NCBI GenBank assembly: GCA_903882875.1
Contig: CAIRYQ010000042.1
Coordinates: 1-64,000, forward strand
Reading direction: 5' to 3'
Length of the DNA stretch: 64,000 nucleotides
From: an uncultured Spartobacteria bacterium
Lineage (GTDB): Bacteria > Verrucomicrobiota > Verrucomicrobiia > Chthoniobacterales > Chthoniobacteraceae
Under the pieces are notes generated by a model, which was given only the letters and a program-made list of their open reading frames with translations, was not told where the DNA came from and did not search any database. This document shows positions 51,749-60,953 of this stretch, piece after piece; the first letter of the stretch is position 1, and each line of letters begins with the position of its first letter. A program made the translations under genes and the position numbers.

Positions 51749-51768
51749 TCTGCCGTGAGGCGGGCGCG

Positions 51769-52524
51769 TCAGCCTTTTTGCGCGGGATTCCTCGTGATGA
51801 TGCTCGCAAAGGTGAGCAGCACGATCACTCCGGCGACGCAGGCCCAGATCAATTTTGCATTGGAATTTTCCTCTGCGGGTGCGGCTGGCTGATTGGACTT
51901 GCCCGCTGGCGATGCGTTGGCGGATTGCGTGCGCGGCGTGGCTTTTGCAGGAGCTGAGTCGTGCGTCGGTGAAGTCGGTGAAACCGATGCAACCGGCACC
52001 GCCGGGGGAGTGGGCGTCGTTGCGGGAAGAATCCGAAAACTCGCTGCGGCCTGCTGAAGCTCGACATCCTGTGCGGCCTCCTGCCCGCCGCCCCGCAGCA
52101 TCGTGATGCCGAAGACGTAGCCGCCGGCGGAGGCATAGCGGATCACGCCGCGGACCTGTTGTGTTCCCGCGCCGGCGCGGACGGGATATTGCAGCCAGTC
52201 AAAGCCCCCGGCCTTAACGGTCGCATGACCGACGAATTCGTATCCGAACTGCCGCAGCATCGCCTCGAGTTCTTTCTGCAGTGTGATGTCGGAAATTTTT
52301 GCATCGCGATATTTTTCCACGACACTGATGCCGAAGACCGCCTGCTTCGCCGCGTTCTGCATCGTGAGCACGGGGGCGATGCCGGTCGCGGGCGGCGCAT
52401 CAATCACCTGCCAGCCGGGGCTCTCCGGGATGTTTGCGGCGCAGTGGAAGATTTCATTTTTCCATTCCGCCGCACGGGCGGAAACGGCGAGGCAGAAGGA
52501 CAGAATGGGGACAAGTGCGCGCAT
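51769..52524 (-). CDS. Exported membrane-anchored protein (paralogue of 52558)
   Basis: Encodes 251 residues: signal peptide (MRALVPILSFCLAVSARA), a soluble domain to about 165 starting with AEWKNEIFHCAANIPES, then a Pro/Ala/Thr-rich linker and a C-terminal membrane helix (LIWACVAGVIVLLTFASII). The layout and opening (x-Glu-Trp-x-x-Glu/Ser, Tyr/Phe-x-Cys-Ala-x-x-Ile-Pro) are shared with the next gene, so the two probably arose by duplication. The soluble domain faces the periplasm. No family name is known to me. Confidence 0.6.
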   Translation of the reverse strand: MRALVPILSFCLAVSARAAEWKNEIFHCAANIPESPGWQVIDAPPATGIAPVLTMQNAAKQAVFGISVVEKYRDAKISDITLQKELEAMLRQFGYEFVGHATVKAGGFDWLQYPVRAGAGTQQVRGVIRYASAGGYVFGITMLRGGGQEAAQDVELQQAAASFRILPATTPTPPAVPVASVSPTSPTHDSAPAKATPRTQSANASPAGKSNQPAAPAEENSNAKLIWACVAGVIVLLTFASIITRNPAQKG

Positions 52525-52557
52525 GAACGGATAGCGAATGGTTTTGCAGCCGCAGGC

Positions 52558-53226
52558 TCAAGCCCGCTCTTTCGCATCGCGCAGGCTGGCGAGCGACATC
52601 GCGACGAAGGCAAGGATCAGCACCGCTGCCGCGCCTGCGGTTCCGAGCATGGCGATCCTGAACACACGCTCCGAGGGCTTCATCGGCTCGGTGCGTGTGG
52701 CCAGCGGCTGCTCCATGAAACGGAACGTCTCCGCCACCCGCATGAACTCCGGGTCGTCCGCGCGATCCGCCTCACCCTTTCCGTAAGCGGTGATCACATA
52801 CAGGCTTTTCCCGCGCATCAGGGCGCGCGCGACGCCGATCTGTTTTCCGGCGACGAGATCCCTCCGCTGCGTGATGAACTGGATGCACGCACGGCCCTTC
52901 CACGTGAGCGGCGAGGAAGTCTCGGTGCGCCAGCCCTGCGATTCGAGCACTTCGGAGATCCGTTTTACGAGCGCTGGATTCTTGAGGTCGCCGGAGGGCA
53001 TCTCCTGAACGTAGGTCAGCATCACGCCCTGGCTCGTGGTCATCGAGGCGGCGTTGAGAATCACTTCGCCGACCGGAAGCTGCTGCCTCATCCCGGCAGT
53101 CCAAGACTCCTGCGTCGGGATCGTGAGCGCGCACCGGTATTGTTCCGAGATCCATTCGTCTGCCGCCGCGCGCGGGAGGGGCGTGGTGAAAATCAGCAGA
53201 AATGCGCAGAGGAGGATCGTCTTCAA
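52558..53226 (-). CDS. Exported membrane-anchored protein (paralogue of 51769)
   Basis: Encodes 222 residues: a signal peptide (TILLCAFLLIFTTPLPRAAA), a mature start DEWISEQYRCALTIPTQESW like that of the neighbouring gene, and a core with ACIQFITQRR and LYVITAYGKGEA. A C-terminal membrane helix (AAAVLILAFVAMSL) is followed by a basic tail. It lies 33 bases upstream of 51769 in the same direction, consistent with an operon of two related proteins. The function is unknown. Confidence 0.6.
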   Translation of the reverse strand: MKTILLCAFLLIFTTPLPRAAADEWISEQYRCALTIPTQESWTAGMRQQLPVGEVILNAASMTTSQGVMLTYVQEMPSGDLKNPALVKRISEVLESQGWRTETSSPLTWKGRACIQFITQRRDLVAGKQIGVARALMRGKSLYVITAYGKGEADRADDPEFMRVAETFRFMEQPLATRTEPMKPSERVFRIAMLGTAGAAAVLILAFVAMSLASLRDAKERA

Positions 53227-53320
53227 GTCGGCGCGAACAAATCACAGCGCCGCGGATTTTGCCAGCATCCGGCATGAATCTGCTCGCGCGGCATCGCGGC
53301 ATCGCGGCAGTGTTCACGTC

Positions 53321-54625
53321 ATGCGCATTTCTGAAATCGCCGTCCACCGCATCGCCATCGCCGACCCGCCGCTCCGATCGAGCTACGGTCTCCACCAGCC
53401 GTACGCGCTGCGCACGATCCTCGAAATCAAGAGCGACGACGGCATCACCGGCATCGCGGAGACCTACGGCGGCGAGGCCCCGGCGGATGCCCTGGAAAAA
53501 TTGCGCCCGCGCCTGATCGGAGCGAATCCTTTCAGACTGACTGGCACGCTCGCGGACATGGTCGAGGGCAAAGGGAGCGGCGACGCGCGTTCGCAGACGA
53601 TGCTCGTGCCTGGCGAAAATCCGCTCGATGCCACGGCGCGCACTTATTCCGCGGTCGAGACGGCGTGCCTCGATCTCATCGGACGTGCGACCGGCCAGCC
53701 GCTTTGCGATCTCATCGGCGGGCGCGTGCGCGACGCAGTGCCGTTCAGCGCGTATCCATTTTACAAGCACGCCGGCGGCGGCGGGGAAGGGGACGACAAG
53801 CGCGAGGATGAATACGGCGAGGCGCTTTCGCCCGAGGGAATCGTCGCGCAGGTGCGCCAGCTCATCGCGAAGTACGGATTCAAGGACATCAAGTTCAAGA
53901 CCGGCGTGCTCGATCCGGACATCGAGATCGAAAGCGTGCGCGCGCTGCGCAAGGCATTCGGCCTGCCCGTGCGGATGGATCCGAACTGCGCGTGGAGCGT
54001 CGAGACGAGCATCCGCGTTGGCAAGGAACTGCGCGAGGAACTCGGCTCCGCGACCGGCGGCTATCTCGAGGATCCGACCGCGAGCATCTCGGGCATGACG
54101 GCCGTGCGCCGCGCGCTGCTCGACGCGGGCTGCAATGTCCCGCTCGCGAGCAATGTCGCCGTGACGTGCTTCGCCGATCTGCCGCAGGCCATCCGCGAAG
54201 ACGCGGTGCAGATCGTCCTTTGCGATCACCACTACTGGGGCGGCATGAGGCAGGTGCAGCATCTTGCGAAAATCTGCGCGACGTGGGGTCTCGGCCTTTC
54301 GATGCACAGCAATTCGCACCTCGGCGTCTCGCTCATGGCGATGGCGCACGTCGCCGCCGCGACGCCGCACCTCAGCTACGCGTGCGACACGCATTACCCG
54401 TGGAGCCAGGCGAAGGATGAGATCGTCGTGGGCGGGCGCATCAAGTTTGTGGAAGGCAGCGTCGTCATCCCGGAAAAGCCCGGCCTCGGCGTGGATCTCG
54501 ACCACGATCAGCTCGCACGCGGACGCGAACGCTATGCGAAGTGCCCCTATCGAAAACGCGACGACACCGCGGAGATGCGCAAACATGTGGATCCGAACTG
54601 GGAGCGGCTGCTGCCACGCTGGTGA
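53321..54625 (+). CDS. Glucarate dehydratase-type enolase-superfamily enzyme
   Basis: Encodes 434 residues from the ATG at 53321. It removes water from D-glucarate to give 5-dehydro-4-deoxyglucarate. The N-terminal capping domain is followed by the barrel: Lys191-x-Lys193 in KDIKFKTGVL, metal ligand Asp220 with Asn222 (RMDPNCAWS), Glu250 (YLEDPT), a third site near Asn278 (LASNVAVT) and His329 in SMHSNSHLG. These are the glucarate dehydratase group residues. The downstream gene at 55900 makes the next enzyme of the pathway, which strengthens the assignment. Related acid sugars cannot be excluded as substrate. Confidence 0.85.
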   Translation: MRISEIAVHRIAIADPPLRSSYGLHQPYALRTILEIKSDDGITGIAETYGGEAPADALEKLRPRLIGANPFRLTGTLADMVEGKGSGDARSQTMLVPGENPLDATARTYSAVETACLDLIGRATGQPLCDLIGGRVRDAVPFSAYPFYKHAGGGGEGDDKREDEYGEALSPEGIVAQVRQLIAKYGFKDIKFKTGVLDPDIEIESVRALRKAFGLPVRMDPNCAWSVETSIRVGKELREELGSATGGYLEDPTASISGMTAVRRALLDAGCNVPLASNVAVTCFADLPQAIREDAVQIVLCDHHYWGGMRQVQHLAKICATWGLGLSMHSNSHLGVSLMAMAHVAAATPHLSYACDTHYPWSQAKDEIVVGGRIKFVEGSVVIPEKPGLGVDLDHDQLARGRERYAKCPYRKRDDTAEMRKHVDPNWERLLPRW

Positions 54626-54725
54626 CGATGATGAATTTCACGGGCGGCTTGTTTCTGCAACCGGTTCTGGATGCCCGATGCCCGTTGTGCGTTCCTATTG
54701 CCACCGGGTATCGTGCAAAAATCAC

Positions 54726-55754
54726 ATGAGGCGTTTCACAAGGGAGGTCGCAAGTTTCACGCTCCTCGCAGCCGTCCTCGTCGGCTGCACCGTGCATTCC
54801 GTACCGATTTCGACCGGCTCCGAAGCGCAACTCCGGGCACACGCGATCTCCGGCGAGAAGCTTGGCTTTCACGTTCTGCCCGGCGGGCAAAAATATCGCA
54901 TCCAGCTTTTCCGTGCGGATCTTCCGAAGCATCCCATCGAGGTGCCGATGGATCGCAGTGTCGCGGGTCTGCCGACGATTCACATGAGCCTGAACCGCGG
55001 GAAGCCCGTGAGCTTCATCGCGGACACCGGTGCGCAGCTCAGTGTCGTCGAAGCCGGCACCGCGCTCGGTGTGAAGGCCGATGTGTATGTGCCGTCCGAT
55101 GGCACGTTGCGCGTCCAGGGAATCGGCGGGGAGGAACCCGCGTGGCTCGCGCGTTTTTCCAGCGCAAAGCTCGGCGAGATCGAGTTCAGCGATCTCGTCA
55201 CCATCGTCCGCCGCGAAACATCGGCGATGCGTTGGGGCGGCGTGAGTGTCGGCGGTTTCGAGGTGAACCTGCTCGGCGCGCCGGTGCTCTCCGCGTTTTC
55301 GTTTGTCACGTTCGACTACCGCGGGAAGCGGATGATGTTCTCCGCCTCCACGCCATTCGTTCCGTCGCGCGGGGCCGTGCGAGTGCCGATGGAGATGCGC
55401 GATTCGCTGCCCTACGTCCCTGTGCAGATCAACGGCCGCACGTACTCCGCGCTCGTGGATACCGGTGCGCGCGACCAGCTTTTCGTCAATGATCAGATCG
55501 TCCGCGAACTCGGCCTCGAAGCAAACGCAAGCGCAGGCGGAACCTTCAAGGCCGCGGGACTTGGCGGAATGATCCGGGGCCGCACATTTCGCCTCGGCGT
55601 GATCTATCTTGGCGGGATGCCCGTGCCGAACGTCCTCGTGGACAGCAGCGGCGGCCCGTGGAAAGTGCGGATCGGCTCCGAACTGCTCGAACGCTGGCGC
55701 ACGACATTCGACTTCCGCAACCGCGCGCTCTGGCTTGAGATGCCCGCGCTGTGA
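54726..55754 (+). CDS. Lipoprotein with two retropepsin-like aspartic protease domains
   Basis: Encodes 342 residues with a lipobox (LVGC, Cys21). Two copies of a retropepsin-type domain follow: FIADTGAQLSVV (Asp100-Thr-Gly) and ALVDTGARDQLF (Asp245-Thr-Gly), each with a later hydrophobic Gly motif (VNLLGAPVLSAFSFVTFDYR in the first, VRIGSELLERWRTTFDFR in the second). In retroviral-type proteases two such halves pair to build one active site, so this chain may be an internal dimer acting at the outer membrane or in the periplasm. It lies between two glucarate-pathway genes; a direct role in sugar use is not obvious. Confidence 0.75.
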   Translation: MRRFTREVASFTLLAAVLVGCTVHSVPISTGSEAQLRAHAISGEKLGFHVLPGGQKYRIQLFRADLPKHPIEVPMDRSVAGLPTIHMSLNRGKPVSFIADTGAQLSVVEAGTALGVKADVYVPSDGTLRVQGIGGEEPAWLARFSSAKLGEIEFSDLVTIVRRETSAMRWGGVSVGGFEVNLLGAPVLSAFSFVTFDYRGKRMMFSASTPFVPSRGAVRVPMEMRDSLPYVPVQINGRTYSALVDTGARDQLFVNDQIVRELGLEANASAGGTFKAAGLGGMIRGRTFRLGVIYLGGMPVPNVLVDSSGGPWKVRIGSELLERWRTTFDFRNRALWLEMPAL

Positions 55755-55788
55755 GCCGTGCAATCTGTCTTGGACGTATCCGCAAAAA

Positions 55789-55882
55789 GTGCTCACTACT
55801 CAGTTCTCGCTCTTCTCGCTCGCCAATCTGAGTTCGCGGACGTGCTTGCAATGCCTCGCACCGAGCACTGAAAACTGAACAC
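55789..55882. repeat. Inverted repeat of short CTCA/CAGTT-type units
   Basis: The left arm GTGCTCACTACTCAGTTCTC (55790-55809 approx.) and the right arm GAGCACTGAAAACTGAACAC (55863-55882) are complementary in about 15 of 20 positions. The loop of about 54 bases is pyrimidine-rich. It ends 17 bases before the dehydratase start. It has the same architecture as the 48686 element but a different repeat unit. Confidence 0.6.
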
Positions 55883-55899
55883 GCACCACTTTCCAAACC

Positions 55900-56820
55900 A
55901 TGCCACTCACACCCGCACAACTCCGCGCCCGCCTCGGCGGCGTCATCGCATTTCCCGTCACGCCGTTCAAAAAAAATCTCGCGCTCGATCTCGCAGGCCT
56001 GCGCGCGAACATCCGCAAGCTCGCCGGCCAGCAGGTCTGCGCCATCGTCGCCGGTGCGGGCACGGGCGAACTTCATTCACTTTCCACGGAAGAGCATCTC
56101 GCCGTCGTGAAGGCCACGATCGAGGAGGTGAAGGGCCGCCATCCCGTGCTCGCGGGCGTCGGCTTCAGCCCGCAGACCGCCGTGGACATGGCGCGCTCCT
56201 GCACCGCCGCGGGCGTGGATGGCATCCTCATTTTTCCGCCGTATTACCCAGGCGATGCGAATGACGAAGGCTTCTTCAACTACTACCGCAACGTCGCCGC
56301 CGCGACGAAACGCGGCGTGCTGATCTACAGCCGCGACCACGCGAATTTTTCCCCCGCCGCCGTCGTGCGCCTCGCGACCATTCCGAACTTCATCGCCTAC
56401 AAGGACGGCCAGGGCGACATCCGCCGCTTCCAGCAGATCATCACGCGTGTCGGCGACCGGCTCCACTGGATCGGCGGTGCGGGCGACGACTGTGTCCCTG
56501 CGTACTACAGCCTCGGCGTGCGCACTTACACGAGCAGCATTGCAAATGTCGCCCCGCGCCTCTCGCATCGGCTGCATGAACTCGCCTCTGCGCGCACCGC
56601 TGAAGCCGATGCGGAACTCGCCGGAATCATGCGCGAACTCGTCGTCCCGCTCTACGCGTTCCGTGGGCGGAAAAAGGGCTACGAAGTCAGCGTGATGAAA
56701 ACGATGATGGACCTCACCGGGCAGGTCGGTGGCTTCGTCCGCCCGCCGCTGAACGATCTCGCTCCCGCCGAGGTGAGCGAATGGCGCGCGCTGCTGAAGC
56801 CGTGGAAAAAGTGGCTGTAA
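55900..56820 (+). CDS. 5-dehydro-4-deoxyglucarate dehydratase (KDGDH), DapA family
   Basis: Encodes 306 residues. It turns 5-dehydro-4-deoxyglucarate into 2-oxoglutarate semialdehyde with loss of CO2 and water. Motifs: GVIAFPVTPFKKN at the start, the catalytic Tyr143 in LIYSRDHANF, and the Schiff-base Lys168 in IAYKDGQGDIRRF, which is diagnostic for this branch of the DapA family. GAGTGELHSLSTEEH is the usual phosphate/carboxylate loop. It forms a two-step pathway with the glucarate dehydratase upstream, separated by the lipoprotein gene and a repeat. The dehydrogenase for the next step is not in the window. Confidence 0.9.
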   Translation: MPLTPAQLRARLGGVIAFPVTPFKKNLALDLAGLRANIRKLAGQQVCAIVAGAGTGELHSLSTEEHLAVVKATIEEVKGRHPVLAGVGFSPQTAVDMARSCTAAGVDGILIFPPYYPGDANDEGFFNYYRNVAAATKRGVLIYSRDHANFSPAAVVRLATIPNFIAYKDGQGDIRRFQQIITRVGDRLHWIGGAGDDCVPAYYSLGVRTYTSSIANVAPRLSHRLHELASARTAEADAELAGIMRELVVPLYAFRGRKKGYEVSVMKTMMDLTGQVGGFVRPPLNDLAPAEVSEWRALLKPWKKWL

Positions 56821-56844
56821 GCTAGCGTCCGATTTTCGCGCGCC

Positions 56845-58500
56845 ATGCTCGTCTCCCTGCGCATCCGCAATCTCGCGCTCGTCGAGGAACTCGAATGGCA
56901 GCCCGGCCCCGGCTTCGTCGCGATCACTGGCGAGACGGGCTCTGGAAAGAGCATCATCGTCGGCGCGCTGAAGCTCGTGCTCGGCGAACGCGCCGACAAA
57001 TCGCTCATCCGCAGCGGCGCTGAAAGCTGCACGGTCGAGGCCGTGTTCCATCCGCCCGAGGTGAAAAAGCTGAACGCATGGCTGGAAGAGCAGGGGATCG
57101 AACCGTGCGAGGACGGGCAGCTCATCGTGAAGCGCGCCTTTGCAAGCGCGGGGACGAACCGCCAGTTCATCAACGGAAGCGCGACGACGCTGAACGTGCT
57201 CAAGGAACTAGGCGACGGCCTCGTGGATCTGCACGGCCCGCACGATCACCAGTCGTTGCTCTCGATCGAGCGCCAGCTTGATCTGCTGGATTCCTTCGCG
57301 GGCGCGGAGGCGCTTCGCGAAAAATACGCGGAGCAGTACCGTGCGCTCAACCGCACCATCGCGGAGCACGCCGAACTCGCGGGCAGCGAAGCTGCGCTCG
57401 AACGCGAGGTGGATCTGCTGCGGCACCAGGTGAACGAAATCGAAGCCGCACATCTGATCGCTGACGAAGAGGAAGAAACCGTCGCGCGCTACCACACCGC
57501 GTCGAACGGCAAGCGCCTGCTCGAACTTTGCAGCGGCGCGCTTGGGCGGCTCTCCGAGTCGGACGACTCCGCAATGGTGCGCCTGAATGAAGTCGGCAAA
57601 GTGCTGCGTGATCTCGAACGCGTGGATCCTGCTGCAAAGCGATTTTCCGACACCCTTCTCCGCGGCCTCGCGGAGATCGAAGACCTCGTATCGGGTCTCT
57701 CGCGTTATGCCGAGGATCTCGACCTCGAACCTGCTGCGCTTGCGGAACTCGAAGAGCGCGTGTCGCTCTTCGAGACGCTGAAGCGAAAATACGGCGGCAC
57801 CCTCGCGGAGGTGATCACATTTGGCGAAGCCGCGGCGGAGCGTCTGCGGAAAATCGAATCGCGCGGTGAGGAATTGAATCGCCTCGAGTCCGAGATCGCC
57901 GCGCAGCGCAAAGCGATGCTCGACACTGCGCGCAAACTTTCGGCGAAGCGCGGCACCACCGCGCCGAAGCTCGCTGCGGCAGTGACCGCACACCTGCGCG
58001 ATCTCGGTTTCAAGAAATCAGATTTTTCCGTCGCGCTCGCATCCGTGCAGGAGCCTGGGCCGCACGGCATGGAGTCCGTGGAATTTGTCTTTGCGCCCAA
58101 TCCCGGCGAGCCCGCGAAGCCGCTCAAGGCCATCGCGAGTAGCGGTGAAATCTCGCGCGTGATGCTCGCCGTGAAATCCGCGCTCGCCACGCAGGACACT
58201 ATCGCGCTGCTCGTGTTTGACGAGATTGACGCCAACGTCGGCGGCGAGATTGCGCACGCCGTCGGCGCGAAGATGAAGGCCGTCGCCGCCGAGCGGCAGG
58301 TGCTCGCGATCACGCATCTCCCGCAGGTCGCCGCCGCCGCGCGCTCGCAGTTTGTCGTCACAAAGGAATTCACCGGCGGGCGCACCGTTTCCAGCCTCAC
58401 CGCCGTGGAGGGCGCAGCGCGCGCGGAGGAGATCGCACGAATGCTCGGCGGCAAAGGCTCATCCGCGCTCGCGCACGCGAAGACCTTGCTGGCAGGATAA
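56845..58500 (+). CDS. recN: DNA repair protein RecN
   Basis: Encodes 551 residues of a complete SMC-like ATPase. The N-terminal Walker A is GETGSGKSIIVGAL near residue 35, preceded by SLRIRNLALVEEL. A long coiled-coil region spans about 165-370. The C-terminal half has the ABC-like signature SSGEISRVMLAVKSAL, the Walker B LLVFDEIDANVGG, and the D-loop His segment LAITHLPQVAAAA. RecN gathers broken DNA ends in double-strand break repair. Spacing of 24 bases from the upstream gene suggests read-through, but no functional link is expected. Confidence 0.95.
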   Translation: MLVSLRIRNLALVEELEWQPGPGFVAITGETGSGKSIIVGALKLVLGERADKSLIRSGAESCTVEAVFHPPEVKKLNAWLEEQGIEPCEDGQLIVKRAFASAGTNRQFINGSATTLNVLKELGDGLVDLHGPHDHQSLLSIERQLDLLDSFAGAEALREKYAEQYRALNRTIAEHAELAGSEAALEREVDLLRHQVNEIEAAHLIADEEEETVARYHTASNGKRLLELCSGALGRLSESDDSAMVRLNEVGKVLRDLERVDPAAKRFSDTLLRGLAEIEDLVSGLSRYAEDLDLEPAALAELEERVSLFETLKRKYGGTLAEVITFGEAAAERLRKIESRGEELNRLESEIAAQRKAMLDTARKLSAKRGTTAPKLAAAVTAHLRDLGFKKSDFSVALASVQEPGPHGMESVEFVFAPNPGEPAKPLKAIASSGEISRVMLAVKSALATQDTIALLVFDEIDANVGGEIAHAVGAKMKAVAAERQVLAITHLPQVAAAARSQFVVTKEFTGGRTVSSLTAVEGAARAEEIARMLGGKGSSALAHAKTLLAG

Positions 58501-58515
58501 TCTTTCGTCGTCGGC

Positions 58516-60894
58516 TTACTGCGCCTCTGCCTGCGCCGCGCCGCGTCGCATGAGGAATGCCGGGCTCTTCACGATGCCTCCGATGAGCGAGGTGAAACGG
58601 TAGTCGTTCTTTTCAAGACTGAAGAGGATACGCGAGATCGTCGGCTCATCGTACCAGTCGAGCCCTCGTCCGAGTGCGTAGATGAGTGTTTTTTCCGTGA
58701 GGCAGCGAGCGAAGTCCTGCTTGCGGCTGCGCAGGAGCACCTTCATGTCGGCGAGCCCGTTGATGATGCGGCCCGTGCCGAGCTTGCCCGAGGGATCGAT
58801 GGCCGCGCCGGTCTCGTCGCGATCGCGCCACTGCCCGATGCCGGTGAAATTTTCGAGGGCAAATCCGAACGCGTCCATCTTCGCGTGGCAGTTCGCGCAT
58901 TTCGGATCGGCTCGGTGCTGTTCGAGCTTCTGGCGGAATGTGCCGGTGAGTTCCTTGCGCTTGCTGTCGTCGAGCGAGGGGACGTTCGGCGGCGGCGCGG
59001 GCGGCGGCGTGCCGAGGATTTGTTCGAGGATCCATTTGCCGCGTTTCACGGGCGAGGTGCGTGTGGGGTTCGAGGTCACGGTGAGGACGCTCGCCTGCGT
59101 GAGCAGCCCGCCGCGCTGTGTGCCCGCGAGCGGCACGCGTTTCCATTCGTCCTTTTGAAAACTGCCTGCGCTCTTGATTCCGTAGAGTTCCGCGAGTCGC
59201 TGGTTCACCCATGTGAAATCGCCGTCGAGCAGGTCGAGGATGCTGCGATCCGTCCGCACGATCTCGCCGAAGAATCTGCGCGTCTCCTCGACCATCGCCC
59301 TGCCGAGTTCGGGCTTCCAGTTTGGAAATGTCTTCGGGTCGGTGCTGTGCGTGGCGAGGCGTCCGAGCTGGAGCCATTGCAGTGCGAAATTTTCGGTGAG
59401 CGCGTCGGCCCGTGCGTCGGCGATCATGCGTTTGATCTGTGCATCGAGATTTGCCGTCAGCTTTTTTTCCGCTGCGAGGCGCAGCAGTTCGTCGTCGGGG
59501 CATGAACTCCACAGGAAATACGAGAGCCGTGTGGCAAGCTGGAATTCGTCCACGGGATGCGGCTCCGGATTCTGCGGCTGATCGTCGGGCTCGATGCGGA
59601 AGACAAATTTCGGCGATGCGAGGATCGCGCTCACCGCGCGGCGCATCGCCTCCTCCCAGGTGTCGTTGTGCCCCATCGCGTAGGCGACGAGCTTTGCCAG
59701 CCGGTCGAGTTCCTCGGCTGTGACGGGCCGCCGCCACGCGCGCACGGCAAAGCGCGCGAGGACTTCGCGCGTCTGTTCGGCCTGCGATTTGCCGGGCGTG
59801 ACGGTGAGCAGCGTTTTTGTCGCGGCAGTGCGTGTGTCCATCGGCCCCTCGTATTCGAGGAACTCGACGAAAATCGTCGGCGCAGGCTGGCCGTCCTGCG
59901 GCTTGAACGCGGCAAGCATGATCCGCTCGACGCCCGCGATGTGCCGCACTTTCGTCTCGATGAGCTGCGCCTCCTGCTCGGACTTTGCGCCGATGGCGGC
60001 AGTCGTGAGGATTTGCGCGCCGTGCAAATTCTCGAGCCACACACCGTCGAGCTTTGCGATGTCCTGACGCGGCGTGGGCCGTTCGAGCGCGTTGCCGCTC
60101 AGCATCAGCGCCACGCGCACCGGTTTGCCATCGGCGGACTTCGCATAAAGCCGCGCGCGCACGATGTATTCGCCGTCGGCGGCGATGCGCGCGGGAGTGT
60201 TGATGGGGCCGGATTTCACAGCGTCCTTCTCGCTTGCGGTGAAGGGGCGAAATTTCGACTGCGGCACATTGGCCGACGCGGGCTCGCAGAATTTCGCGGC
60301 CATGGTGCGTTTCGGCGGCGTCGTGGCGCTGAGCGGGATCGCCTGTGCAGCGATCTTGTCCGCGGCATCGAGGTATCGCTCCATGAGCACCGGCGAGACA
60401 GTGAGCACATCCGCGATGTTGTCGAAGCCGTGGCCCACGTCGTCGCTCGGAAAATCATCCGCAGGCCGGAACTCGATGTGCAGCAGATCGCGGATCGTGT
60501 TGTTGTATTCGTTGCGGTTCAGACGGCGCACGGTGAGGCGGCCTGGGTCGGGCTTGCCGCTGTCCGCCTTTGCGAAGACGCCCGCGACCGACGCGAGAAA
60601 GCGCCGCTTTTCCTCCGCGGAAGGCTGCGGCTTGTCATCCGGCGGCATCTCGCCGGAACGCACCATCTCGACGACATCACGCCAGCGCTTGCGCGCACGC
60701 AGCACGGAGATGTCGTCGCGGAATTCATGCAGCGCGAAGTCGCCTTTCTGCTTGTCCTTCCCGTGGCACGAGACGCAGTGCTTCTGGAGAAAAGGCACGC
60801 CATCCGTGGCAAATGCGGACGTGTCCGCGAACGCCGCGCGGCACGGGAGCAGCAGGCAGATGGCGGCGAAGATTGCGGGACGCAGGCGGAGCAT
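58516..60894 (-). CDS. Large DUF1587/DUF1592/DUF1595/DUF1588/DUF1585 cytochrome-type exported protein
   Basis: Encodes 792 residues from the ATG at 60894, chosen for its signal peptide (LRPAIFAAICLLLPCRAAFA). The haem site CVSCH is at 40-44 (FLQKHCVSCHGKDKQKG). DUF1587 follows with RRLNRNEYNNTIRDLL and then a carbohydrate-binding-like beta section (about 180-330). DUF1592/1595 has FRIEPDDQPQNPEPHPVDEF and ATRLSYFLWSSCPDDELLRL. DUF1588 carries a second Cys-x-x-Cys-His (PKCANCHAKMDAFGFALENF), and DUF1585 ends the chain. It stands alone here, without an adjacent DUF1552 gene, though such a partner is usual. Convergent with recN, 15 bases apart. Confidence 0.9.
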   Translation of the reverse strand: MLRLRPAIFAAICLLLPCRAAFADTSAFATDGVPFLQKHCVSCHGKDKQKGDFALHEFRDDISVLRARKRWRDVVEMVRSGEMPPDDKPQPSAEEKRRFLASVAGVFAKADSGKPDPGRLTVRRLNRNEYNNTIRDLLHIEFRPADDFPSDDVGHGFDNIADVLTVSPVLMERYLDAADKIAAQAIPLSATTPPKRTMAAKFCEPASANVPQSKFRPFTASEKDAVKSGPINTPARIAADGEYIVRARLYAKSADGKPVRVALMLSGNALERPTPRQDIAKLDGVWLENLHGAQILTTAAIGAKSEQEAQLIETKVRHIAGVERIMLAAFKPQDGQPAPTIFVEFLEYEGPMDTRTAATKTLLTVTPGKSQAEQTREVLARFAVRAWRRPVTAEELDRLAKLVAYAMGHNDTWEEAMRRAVSAILASPKFVFRIEPDDQPQNPEPHPVDEFQLATRLSYFLWSSCPDDELLRLAAEKKLTANLDAQIKRMIADARADALTENFALQWLQLGRLATHSTDPKTFPNWKPELGRAMVEETRRFFGEIVRTDRSILDLLDGDFTWVNQRLAELYGIKSAGSFQKDEWKRVPLAGTQRGGLLTQASVLTVTSNPTRTSPVKRGKWILEQILGTPPPAPPPNVPSLDDSKRKELTGTFRQKLEQHRADPKCANCHAKMDAFGFALENFTGIGQWRDRDETGAAIDPSGKLGTGRIINGLADMKVLLRSRKQDFARCLTEKTLIYALGRGLDWYDEPTISRILFSLEKNDYRFTSLIGGIVKSPAFLMRRGAAQAEAQ

Positions 60895-60953
60895 ATGCAC
60901 ACCGGTAGCCTGCGGAAGCCGCGCGCTCAAGCGCCGTGCGGGGTAGCGTCAAT

